NCBI RefSeq assembly: GCF_030816505.1
Contig: NZ_JAUSYB010000001.1
Coordinates: forward strand, 2,046,001-2,110,000
Reading direction: 5' to 3'
DNA from: Microbacterium sp. W4I20
Lineage (GTDB): Bacteria; Actinomycetota; Actinomycetes; Actinomycetales; Microbacteriaceae
DNA: 64,000 nucleotides
Positions within the stretch are counted from its first letter, which is position 1. Each line of letters begins with the position of its first letter. Both the position numbers and the translations under genes were made by a program. Shown here piece after piece: positions 9,091-16,727 of the stretch. The notes under the pieces were generated by a model. It did not search any database. It was not told where the DNA came from and was given only the letters and a program-made list of their open reading frames with translations.

Positions 9091-9252
9091 ACCGTGGTAC
9101 CACTCCGCGTCCTCCCACGGGATGATCTTTCTCCCCAGTTCGGCGACCGGGTGGGCGGCACCGACGCCACCCCCTACTGTGAAGCCGAACTCGAAGCTCG
9201 ACCGGCACCCCCACGGTCTGCGATTCGCCCGCTTTCCGACGAGGAGTCTTCC

Positions 9253-9990
9253 GTGCCGTCCACATCGCTCATCCACGCCGACGCCCTGACCAAGGTGTTC
9301 GGTACCGGCGAGGAGACCACGCACGCCCTGCGCGGGGTGACCGTGGGGTTCGAGCCCGCGACCATCACCGCCCTGATGGGCCCGTCCGGCTCCGGCAAGT
9401 CGACGTTGCTGTACAACCTCGCCGGCCTCGATGTGCCCACCAGCGGCCGGGCGATGCTCCTGGGCGTCGACATCGCGACCCTGAACCGCACCGAGCTCGC
9501 GGAGTTCCGCCGCGAGCACGTCGGCTTCGTCTTCCAGCAATACAACCTCATCCCCTCGATCACCGTCTTCGAGAACGTCGCCCTGCCGATGCGCCTGGCC
9601 AAGAAGAAGCTCGACGTCGCGCACATCCGTCGCACGCTCGCCGCGGTGGGGCTCGAGGGCAAGGAGAGGCGCAAGCCCAGCGAGCTCTCCGGCGGGCAGC
9701 AGCAGCGCGTCGCGATCGCCAGGGTCATCGCCGCCCGCCCCGAGATCGTCTTCGCGGACGAGCCGACGGGCGCGCTCGACACCGCGACCGGCGCCGCGAT
9801 CCTCGGACTGCTGCAGCGTTCGGCGAAGGAGCACGGCCAGTGCGTGGTGATGGCCACCCATGACCCGACCGTCGCGGCGCAGTGCGACCGCGTCGTCTTC
9901 CTTCGTGACGGGGCCCTGGTCTCGGAGATGCGCGCGCCCACCAGCGAGAGCGTCGCCGAGAAGCTCGTCGAGCTGCGCAGGGCCGCCTGA
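9253..9990 (+). CDS. ABC transporter ATP-binding protein (MacB/LolD-like)
   Basis: A 245-residue ATPase subunit with Walker A GPSGSGKS, the signature [14 protein letters not shown], Walker B IVFADEP and the H-loop ATHD. The pattern ([19 protein letters not shown], then [21 protein letters not shown]) belongs to the MacB/FtsE-type group that works with FtsX-like permeases. The frame is open far upstream, but the GTG at 9253 has GAGGAG at 6 nt and gives a normal-length protein. The permease gene starts 1 nt after the stop, so the two form one export or lipoprotein-handling system. Confidence 0.92.
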   Translation: MPSTSLIHADALTKVFGTGEETTHALRGVTVGFEPATITALMGPSGSGKSTLLYNLAGLDVPTSGRAMLLGVDIATLNRTELAEFRREHVGFVFQQYNLIPSITVFENVALPMRLAKKKLDVAHIRRTLAAVGLEGKERRKPSELSGGQQQRVAIARVIAARPEIVFADEPTGALDTATGAAILGLLQRSAKEHGQCVVMATHDPTVAAQCDRVVFLRDGALVSEMRAPTSESVAEKLVELRRAA

Positions 9991-9991
9991 C

Positions 9992-11383
9992 ATGCGCGAC
10001 CTCGTCGTGGCCGACCTCCGGCACTCGATCCGCATCTGGGCGGGCTCGCTGCTCGTCCTCGCCGTGACGCAGCTGTGCGCGATGTGGGTCACCGGTCTGC
10101 TCTTCGTCGGCATCGGGAATCTGTGGATGACCTTCTCCCGCGATCTGCCGCCGCTGGTCGACTCCACCGGGGCGACCATCCCTCCGGAGATCGCCTCGTT
10201 CCTTCCGTCGGGAATCGTCAGCGCGACGAGCTTCAGCTTCGTCATCGTCGCGGTCGTCTCGTCGATCACGGTCGGCAATGTCGTGAACACGATCGTCTAC
10301 CAGCGGCGGCGGGTGATGGCGCTCTGGCAGCTCGCCGGGATGACGGACCGGCAGATGCTCGGCATCCTGCGCGCGCAGATCGCGCTGCTCTCGCTCGTCG
10401 CCTTCGCGGTCGCGGCCGCAGTGGCGCTGCTCACCGTCGAGTGGATCCTCGACCTGCTACGCGCCACCGACCTGCTCTTCACGCCGCCCATGACGACCGG
10501 GAACATCTACGTCGGCTACGCGGTCGGCGCGGCTGCCGGCATCCTGATCTGCATCGTCGCGGTGCGGGCGGCGGGTAAGGAGCTGCGGGCGATCAGTCCC
10601 CTCGAGGCCATCCGTTCCGAGGGCGTGCGCGAACTGCCGATGACCAGGAAGCGCTGGATCGGCATGCTCGTGTGGGGCGCGATCTCGGTCGCGTTCGCGA
10701 TCACGGCGCTCTCGTCGACGACGATGTCCAGCGCCGGGAACAGCAGCCTGTTCACCGGGCTCTTCGCCCTCGTCGCGTTCATCGTCGGCGGGCCGTTGAT
10801 CGTGATCGGCCTCATCCGCGTGTGGACGCGCGTGGTGCCGGAGCACGTCTCCGCATCGTGGTTCCTCGCCCGGTCCACGCTGCTCGCCGCGACCGCGCGG
10901 AGCGTCGCGACCGTCGGATCGATCGCGATCGCCGTCTTCCTCTTCACCGCCCTCTTCTCGCAGGCCTCAGCGGGCGGCGCCGAAGCAGACGTCGCGGGCT
11001 TCGTGCTCATCGCGGGTCTTCCGCTGGCGATCTCGGTCACCGGCTCGGTCGTGCTGGTGTTCATGGCCGGTCAGCAGCGCGAACGGGAGATCCACCTCGC
11101 CGAGCTCGCCGGTGCGACCCCGGCGCAGCAGAAGCGTCAGGCCGTCTTCGAGGCCGTGATCGTCGTGGTCACCGGCAGCGGCGTCGGGCTTCTCCTGAGC
11201 GTCGTCATGATCGCCGTGCTGCAGCCGGCGCTCATCGCGACGACAGGCGCTCCGGCTTTCGGCATCGCGTGGGGCTACTTCGCCGGGATCAGCCTCACCC
11301 TCCTCGCACTCAACGTCATCGCGACGGTGGTGCCGACGATGATCGCGCACGCGGCGCGGGACCGGATCGCGATCACCGGGTAG
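9992..11383 (+). CDS. FtsX-like ABC transporter permease
   Basis: A 463-residue membrane protein, partner of the ATPase just upstream. It has an N-terminal membrane segment, a loop, three segments with the FtsX motif region (VVYQRRRVMALWQLAGMT), and a second similar set at about 270-460 (QQREREIHLAELAGATPAQ). The duplicated pattern is like the antibiotic-resistance or bacteriocin ABC permeases of actinobacteria. Substrate unknown. No two-component system or sensor gene lies next to it, unlike many such pairs. Confidence 0.87.
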   Translation: MRDLVVADLRHSIRIWAGSLLVLAVTQLCAMWVTGLLFVGIGNLWMTFSRDLPPLVDSTGATIPPEIASFLPSGIVSATSFSFVIVAVVSSITVGNVVNTIVYQRRRVMALWQLAGMTDRQMLGILRAQIALLSLVAFAVAAAVALLTVEWILDLLRATDLLFTPPMTTGNIYVGYAVGAAAGILICIVAVRAAGKELRAISPLEAIRSEGVRELPMTRKRWIGMLVWGAISVAFAITALSSTTMSSAGNSSLFTGLFALVAFIVGGPLIVIGLIRVWTRVVPEHVSASWFLARSTLLAATARSVATVGSIAIAVFLFTALFSQASAGGAEADVAGFVLIAGLPLAISVTGSVVLVFMAGQQREREIHLAELAGATPAQQKRQAVFEAVIVVVTGSGVGLLLSVVMIAVLQPALIATTGAPAFGIAWGYFAGISLTLLALNVIATVVPTMIAHAARDRIAITG

Positions 11384-11397
11384 CGCGGCGAAGCAGC

Positions 11398-11757
11398 TCA
11401 GACCAGCGAACCGAGAGCCAGCCCCAGACCGGCCGCCGCCAGCCCGAGCAGCAGCATCCCGATGGCGTTGAAAGCGGATGCCGGGCGCTCGCCGTCGCGC
11501 CACAGGGAGACGGTGTCGAGCATGGCGGTGCTGAAGGTGGTGTAACCGCCGAGGAGGCCGGCTCCCACGACGAACGCGGCATCCGGCAGCGCCGTCGTGA
11601 CGACACCCAGCGCGAAGGACCCGGAGAGGTTCACCAGCAGGATGCCCCACGGGAACCGGCGACCGGCGATGCGCGCGACGGCCCGATCGGCGAGGTACCG
11701 CAGTACCGCGCCGAGACCTCCGGCGAGCGCGGCGCCGAGGAAGAGGAGCGGGCTCAT
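11398..11757 (-). CDS. crcB: CrcB/Fluc fluoride channel subunit
   Basis: A 119-residue four-helix membrane protein. The family marks are GGLGAVLRYL near the N-terminus, NLSGSFALG in helix 2, and GGYTTFSTAML in helix 3, which holds the phenylalanine and central Na+ site. It exports fluoride passively as a dual-topology dimer. In many Gram-positive bacteria two crcB genes lie together and give heterodimers; here the second copy overlaps this one by 4 nt. I see no fluoride riboswitch upstream of the pair. Confidence 0.93.
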   Translation of the reverse strand: MSPLLFLGAALAGGLGAVLRYLADRAVARIAGRRFPWGILLVNLSGSFALGVVTTALPDAAFVVGAGLLGGYTTFSTAMLDTVSLWRDGERPASAFNAIGMLLLGLAAAGLGLALGSLV

Positions 11758-12155
11758 CGGGCGGCCGCCGTTCGAGGTCGTCCGAGCCGGAGCCCGAGGG
11801 CAGCGGCGGCGAGGCCCAGCGCGAGGCTCCCGACCGCATAGGCCGCGGCGAGCAGAGGAGCATCGGCCCAGAGCGCGATCGCGCCCGTCATGAAGGCGCT
11901 GTACGTGGTGAACCCGCCGAGCACGCCGGTGCCGAGCAGCAGGCGGAGATCCGCGGCTCCCGGTTCGCTGAGCCCGGAGAACGGCCGCGCGGCGAGGGCG
12001 CCGATGAGCAGGGCGCCGACCACGTTCGCGATCAGGACCGCGAACGGGAACCCGCCGGCATCCGGGACGGCGAGGCCGAGCCCGAGCCGGGCGGCCGTGC
12101 CGATCGTGCCGCCGAGAGCGACGAACAGCACGCGACGGAGATTCACCTTCGTCAC
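11754..12155 (-). CDS. crcB: CrcB/Fluc fluoride channel subunit, second copy
   Basis: A 133-residue protein of the same fold: GGTIGTAARLGLGL, NVVGALLIG and GGFTTYSAFMTGAI are the three Fluc signatures. Its stop overlaps the start of the other copy (ATGA), so the two are translated together and probably form a heterodimer in opposite orientations. The start is uncertain: I take the GTG at 12155 (VTKVNLRRV). No strong ribosome site is visible, so the mRNA may be leaderless; another GTG lies two codons inside. Confidence 0.9.
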   Translation of the reverse strand: MTKVNLRRVLFVALGGTIGTAARLGLGLAVPDAGGFPFAVLIANVVGALLIGALAARPFSGLSEPGAADLRLLLGTGVLGGFTTYSAFMTGAIALWADAPLLAAAYAVGSLALGLAAAALGLRLGRPRTAAAR

Positions 12156-12248
12156 TGTAGTCGCGGGATGCGCGCCGGATCTTTGACCGCGCAGCATCCG
12201 ATTGTCAAGCCGGTGGGTGACTGCGGGTCGACGGCGTTGACTGACCCC

Positions 12249-13779
12249 ATGAAGCCACTCTGGAAGAACGACACGTCCTTGCCCACCGGCTCCCCGTTCG
12301 AGCCGGGTGCGCAGCACGACGTCGTCATCGTCGGAGCAGGGCTCACCGGACTCACCACCGCCGTGATGCTGACGCGCGCCGGGCTCGACGTGGCCGTGAT
12401 CGAGGCCGGAGACATCGCCGAGCTCGCCACCGGAGGGAACACCGGCAAGCTCTCACTGCTGCAGGGCAAGCGCCTCGCGGAGATCCGTAAGCATCACCCC
12501 CGCCGGGCTCGTGCGGGCCTACGTCGACGCGAACCGCGAGGGCATGGACTGGCTGACCTCCTTCGCCGACAGCGCCGGCGTGCCGTACACCTGGCGCACG
12601 GACCACTCGTACGCGCAGGGGCCCGACGGGCTCGAGGACGTGCAGGCTCAGCACGACGCGGCATCCGAGGCGGGGCTGCCGACGCGGATGCTCTCCCCCG
12701 GCGACCTGCCGGCGATGCCGTTCCCGATCGCCGGGGCGGTCGCGCTCGACGACCAGGTCACGATCGATCCGGTCACCGTCACCGCGGCTCTCGCCCGCGA
12801 GTTCCTGGCCGAGGGCGGAACGCTGCACACCGGCATCCGCGCCACCGGCGCTCACGCGCTCCCCACGCCGCGCGTCGACACGTCCGCCGGAACGCTGCTC
12901 TGCGACCACATCGTGCTGGCCACCGGCAGCGTCATCCTCGATCGAGGGCTCTACTTCTCGAAGACCAGCGGGATGCGGTCGTACTGCGTCTCGTTCCGGG
13001 TGCCGGGCGAGCTGCTCGAGGGGACGTTCCTCTCGGTCGACGGCCCGACGCGGTCGATCCGTCCGGTCTCGGATGCCGACGGCCCCGGCGGCACCGCCCA
13101 GCTCGTCGTCGGCGGGAACGGCCACCCGGTCGGGCGCTCCGACAGCGAGGCTGCGGCCGTCGCCGACCTCGTCGCCTGGACCACCGAGCACTTCCCCGGA
13201 GCAGAGGAGACGCACCGCTGGTCGGCGCAGGACTACCAGTCGCACAACCAGATCCCGTTCGTCGGCGCGTTGCCGCGCGGGCTCGGTGCGATCCGCTTCG
13301 CCACCGGCTACGCCAAGTGGGGGCTGTCGAACGCTCCGGCTGCCGCGCTGCGCCTGACCGCCGAGATCCTCGGCATCCCGTGGCGGGAGCGCTCGACATG
13401 GATGAACGCGATCGGCACGCGCCTGACCGTGCCCGCCGACCTCGCTCAGGGTGCGGTCGAAGGAGCCAAGGTCGCCGCCGCAGCCACCTCGGGCTGGGTG
13501 GAGGCCGAGTCGCGGAAGGTCCCGGTGCCGCAGCCGGAAGAAGGCCAGGGCGTGGTGGCGAACCGTGCCGGACTCCCGGTCGCGGTCTCGACCGTCGATG
13601 GAGTCACCCGCGCGGTGAGTGCCGTGTGTACCCACCTCGGCGGCGTGCTCGACTGGAACGACGCGGAGTGCACGTGGGACTGCCCGCTGCACGCCTCGCG
13701 CTTCGCCCCCGACGGCACCCGCATCGAAGGACCGGCGCTGGAGGATCTGAAGGAGCTCCCCCGCTCGGGTCGCGCCTGA
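12249..13779 (+). pseudogene. FAD-dependent oxidoreductase with C-terminal Rieske domain, frameshifted
   Basis: The frame starting at the ATG at 12249 encodes the FAD fold (VVIVGAGLTGLTTAVMLTRAG) and reads to KHHP. The family sequence then continues in the next frame (AGLVRAYVDANREGMDWL) to the stop at 13779. The break is in a run of five C at 12497-12501: removing one C restores HHPAGLVRAYV without a gap and gives a 509-residue protein of normal size. The C-terminus carries a Rieske [2Fe-2S] site, CTHLGG then CPLHAS. Everything after the break is intact and coding-like, so the frameshift is either very recent, phase-variable, or a base-calling error. The substrate is unknown. Confidence 0.82.
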
Positions 13780-13796
13780 GTCCGTCGCGCTGAGCC

Positions 13797-14609
13797 TCAG
13801 CTCTCGTGCGGGAGCTGAGCCTCGTCCCACCCCTGCTGCGGGGTCTCGCAGGTCTCGCGGAACACGTACTGCGAGGCGAGCTTGCGCTGGCTGCTCGACC
13901 AGTCGATCGCGGGTCGGCGCTGCTCGGGCGGAAGGTAGCCGAGCCGGTAGACGGCCATCAGCTCGAGGTCGTCGGGAACGTGCAGCAGGTCGACGATCTC
14001 GTCCCACTTGCCGGGAACCTCCATCGGGAACGAGATGAACTGGATGCCCATGCCGAGCTCGACGGTCGTGAGCCAGATGTTCTCCATCGCGGCGCCCATG
14101 CTGAACACCGAGTAGAACGACGAGAGCTGCCCGGGCCGGTACTCGCTGCGGTCGAGCATCACGCCCAGCAGCAGAGGTGATCCGGCGACGAGCTTCTGGT
14201 TCTCCGAGCCGAGGGTCTTCGGCACCCCGAACGTGTTCATGAGCGTCTGCCCGCGCTTGGTGAACACCTGGCTGGTGAAGGGCCGGAGCGCGGCCGGGAG
14301 CTTGTCGAACAGCATCCCGCTGCGCTTCTCCTCCATCTCGGCCTGACTGAAGCGGAAGTACGGCTTGTAGCGCTCGAAGAACGTGCCGTTCGACATCGCC
14401 TCCGTCATGCTCTCGCCCGAGATGCGGGCGATCCGCTCGATCGTGTCGCGGCTCTCGATCACGACGAAGCGCCACGGCTGGCTGTTCAGCTGCGAGGGTG
14501 CGCGACCGGCCGCCTCCAGCAGCAGGCGCTGGTGCTCTTCGGAGACCGGGTCGGGAAGCATCGCCCCGTTGGTCGTCTTGCGGCGGCGGATGGCGTCGAG
14601 CAGTTCCAT
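13797..14609 (-). CDS. Nitroreductase family protein
   Basis: A 270-residue flavin (FMN) enzyme of the nitroreductase superfamily. The marks are the opening [11 protein letters not shown], the FMN-binding stretch [17 protein letters not shown], and [19 protein letters not shown] in the middle. It would use NAD(P)H to reduce nitro groups, quinones or enones in the cytoplasm. It is preceded by GGAAGTGA, and starts 4 nt after the small membrane protein gene, so the two are one transcript. It converges with the Rieske gene across a 17-bp gap with no terminator. Confidence 0.9.
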   Translation of the reverse strand: MELLDAIRRRKTTNGAMLPDPVSEEHQRLLLEAAGRAPSQLNSQPWRFVVIESRDTIERIARISGESMTEAMSNGTFFERYKPYFRFSQAEMEEKRSGMLFDKLPAALRPFTSQVFTKRGQTLMNTFGVPKTLGSENQKLVAGSPLLLGVMLDRSEYRPGQLSSFYSVFSMGAAMENIWLTTVELGMGIQFISFPMEVPGKWDEIVDLLHVPDDLELMAVYRLGYLPPEQRRPAIDWSSSQRKLASQYVFRETCETPQQGWDEAQLPHES

Positions 14610-14613
14610 GCGG

Positions 14614-14988
14614 TCACTTCCGGGTTGCGGGGCGGAGCGAGCACACGAGGCCCGCGATGACGAAGGGAGCCGCGGCGAGGGCGACGAGCGGATGCCGTCG
14701 GCCGTGCGACCCGAGATACGGGATGGCGGCGAGCGGGATCGCGGCCGGTGCGAGAGCCAGGGCCGCGCGGCGGCTGGCGCGTCTGGGGGCGCCCCAGAAG
14801 AGCGCGCTGACCGCAGCGACGACGGTGGTGCAGGTCGCGATGTAGAGCGCGTGGTGCAGCCAGCGGAAGTTCGAGGTGTCGATCACCTTCGTCGCGACCG
14901 CGGTGCCGAGAGCGACGTTCGCCCCGTATGCGACGGATGCTGCCACGAACAGCGGCGCAGCGTTCGTGCGCTGCCGTCGTTCCCTCAT
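14614..14988 (-). CDS. Small membrane protein of unknown function
   Basis: A 124-residue protein with about four hydrophobic segments (residues 11-30, 44-65, 75-95, 100-118) separated by short basic loops. No family recognised. It is the first gene of a two-gene unit with the nitroreductase. Confidence 0.7.
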   Translation of the reverse strand: MRERRQRTNAAPLFVAASVAYGANVALGTAVATKVIDTSNFRWLHHALYIATCTTVVAAVSALFWGAPRRASRRAALALAPAAIPLAAIPYLGSHGRRHPLVALAAAPFVIAGLVCSLRPATRK

Positions 14989-15056
14989 GCGATGACCCTA
15001 CCGCCCGACCCTCCGACAGGCGCGCCCCCTTGCGCGCAGGCGACCGTGTCGATATC

Positions 15057-15245
15057 ACTTCCCGGTTCCTGATTCCCGGTTCATGAGCGAGGAGCGCGAC
15101 TTCCCGGTTCCTGAGCGAGGAGCGCGACTTCCCGGTTCCTGAGCGAGGAGCGACTTCCCGGTTCCTGAGCGAGGAGCGAAGCGACGAGACGAAGGGCGCC
15201 CATGCGGGGCTGTCCTTCGTCTCGCTGCGCTCGCTCAGGAACCGA
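15057..15245. repeat. Tandem and inverted repeats of the GGTTCCTGAGCGAG family
   Basis: Four near-identical direct units of about 26-28 bp (ACTTCCCGGTTCCTGAGCGA followed by GGAGCGCG, the first one interrupted) run from 15057 to about 15180. The last unit continues as GGAGCGAAGCGACGAGACGA and then faces an inverted copy (15212-15243, CCTTCGTCTCGCTGCGCTCG, then CTCAGGAACCG). This is the short dispersed palindromic repeat common in Microbacteriaceae, here expanded in tandem behind the TipA-like gene. A degenerate half copy lies at 54598-54628. Confidence 0.85.
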
Positions 15246-15250
15246 GAGTG

Positions 15251-16066
15251 TTACAGGTTGCCCTCCGCGTAGATGCGGAGCGCGTCGCGGACGAACTCCG
15301 CACCGCGGGTGCCGCCGTCGGCCGTCGCGTAGTTCGCGCCGAAGCGCGGGTCTGCGACGTACATCTCGCCGAGCCCGATCACGTAGCCCTTGACATCAGA
15401 GTTGGGTCCCTGAGCCTGTCGAAGGGTGGCGGCGGGCGTGCCGGGCACGCTCGTGAGCCACTCGACGTGGCGCTTTGCCACGTCCTGCGCCTCAGCGGAT
15501 GCCGGATCGATGCCGCTCTCCGCGGCCGCGATCCAGTCGCGTCCGAGGTCGGACACGCGCTGCTGCCACTCGGTGCGCTCAGCATCCGTCATGCCCCGCC
15601 ACCAGCGGTCGCTGTCGGCGTAGGCCTTCTTTCCCCAACGGTCCTCGACCTCCTCCTTGTACTGGGTGTGGTCGAAGCCGTCGAACATGTTCTCTGCCAT
15701 GAGTTCTTCACCTCCTCTCAATGAGTCGATGGTGGATTCGACCGACGCGATCTGTCGCGCCAGCCGGTCCTGCTCCTCACGCAGGAGCGCGAGGTGGGTC
15801 TGAAGAGCGGATGCTTCGGAGCCATCGGCCCCTGAGCCTGACGAAGGGTCGAGGAGCCCGGCGATCTGCGGCAGCCCGAGGCCGAGCTCCCGCAGCAGCA
15901 GAATGCGCTGCAGGCGCACGAGCGCCGAGGCGTCGTAGTGCCGGTACCCGTTCGGCGCGATGCGCGACGGGGGCAGCAGCCCGACGTCGTCGTAGTGCCG
16001 CAGCGTGCGGCTCGTCGTTCCCGCGAGCCGTGCGATCTCCTGGATCGACCAGTCCTTCTGCTCCAT
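15251..16066 (-). CDS. MerR-family transcription activator, TipA-like
   Basis: A 271-residue regulator. Residues 1-75 are a MerR DNA-binding domain (SIQEIARLAGTTSRTLRHYD, then NGYRHYDASALVRLQRI). A coiled stretch at about 85-118 follows, then the TipAS drug-binding domain (MFDGFDHTQYKEEVEDRWG to the end). In Streptomyces this domain captures thiopeptide antibiotics. Of two ATGs, I chose the second (16066), because AGGAGG lies 6 nt before it and abuts the first. Two copies of the CCTGAGCCTGTCGAAGG repeat lie within the coding frame (15404-15426 and 15828-15852) and encode LRQAQGP and PSSGSGA. Both fall in loops and leave the frame open. Confidence 0.92.
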   Translation of the reverse strand: MEQKDWSIQEIARLAGTTSRTLRHYDDVGLLPPSRIAPNGYRHYDASALVRLQRILLLRELGLGLPQIAGLLDPSSGSGADGSEASALQTHLALLREEQDRLARQIASVESTIDSLRGGEELMAENMFDGFDHTQYKEEVEDRWGKKAYADSDRWWRGMTDAERTEWQQRVSDLGRDWIAAAESGIDPASAEAQDVAKRHVEWLTSVPGTPAATLRQAQGPNSDVKGYVIGLGEMYVADPRFGANYATADGGTRGAEFVRDALRIYAEGNL

Positions 16067-16095
16067 CTGCATCCTCCTTCCGTTGTTGTGCTTTC

Positions 16096-16128
16096 AGCCT
16101 AGAAGTTGACGTTGCGTCAATGTCAACT
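16096..16128 (-). promoter_or_regulatory. MerR-type promoter with 19-bp spacer and operator
   Basis: On the minus strand TTGACA (16126-16121) and TAGGCT (16101-16096) are separated by exactly 19 bp. A dyad AGTTGAC...GTCAACT (16104-16128) fills the spacer. The overlong spacer is the hallmark of promoters that a MerR protein activates by twisting DNA. It drives the TipA-like gene 30 bp further on, so autoregulation is very likely. Confidence 0.85.
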
Positions 16129-16265
16129 GTCCTCATATGACAATATATAGCGCTCATGTGCATTGCTTCCTGCGGCAAGCGCCTGTCACGATCGAGTTGC
16201 TTGATGAATCTCTTGAGGTGATTTATGTGCCATCGGGATGCAGAAGATCGAAAGGATCGAACGTC

Positions 16266-16580
16266 ATGAAGTGGTTGTCTAGGATCATCGGAAGCCTCGT
16301 GGCAGCTCTCGTCGCCACGGTCGGCACCGCCGTCATCACCGCAATCTGGCTCATGTTCTCGGCGGGTTCGACCGAGGGTCGGCGCCTCGGATACTTCGGC
16401 GCCGTGTTCGTCGAGGTGAAGCAGACGCCGCAGGGCACCACCCAGCTGGGAGTGGGACTGGCCGACGCCCTCCCGCTCGTGCTCTCCGTCGTCGCGATCG
16501 CACTGTTCCTCCTCGCCGTCATCGTCGTGCACGACCAGCTGCGCGCACGGAGGCGGCAGCTCCTCGCCGACGCCGGGTGA
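16266..16580 (+). CDS. Small two-helix membrane protein
   Basis: A 104-residue protein with a membrane segment at about 9-32, an outer loop of about 40 residues and a second segment at about 69-90, followed by a basic tail (RARRRQLLADAG). No family recognised. The frame is open 43 codons upstream, but the ATG at 16266 has AAGGAT about 8 nt ahead and gives a clean N-terminus (MKWLSRIIGS). The 185 bp upstream are AT-rich for this genome and are probably its promoter. Confidence 0.72.
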   Translation: MKWLSRIIGSLVAALVATVGTAVITAIWLMFSAGSTEGRRLGYFGAVFVEVKQTPQGTTQLGVGLADALPLVLSVVAIALFLLAVIVVHDQLRARRRQLLADAG

Positions 16581-16727
16581 TGTGGTCGACGACGGCCAGC
16601 GTGCTCCGTGCCCGCACGGTGATCCGCTGGCTGTCTGTGCGCGTCGTCGGCGCTTCATGATGTCGACAGCACGTCGACGTCGACAACTTTTTCTCCCGAA
16701 CCTGCGCGTTCTCGGTACCGTCGTCAG

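Noticed and set aside
9002-9265. An 88-codon N-terminal extension of the TetR gene
   Set aside because: The extension crosses the operator palindromes, while the ATG at 9001 has a good ribosome site and gives the family length.
12156-12248. A fluoride riboswitch before the crcB pair
   Set aside because: The 93 bp between crcB and the divergent oxidoreductase start show no recognisable fluoride aptamer core that I can trace by eye.
15057-15245. A CRISPR array
   Set aside because: The units are directly adjacent with no unique spacers, the sequence is a known dispersed repeat type, and no cas gene is near.
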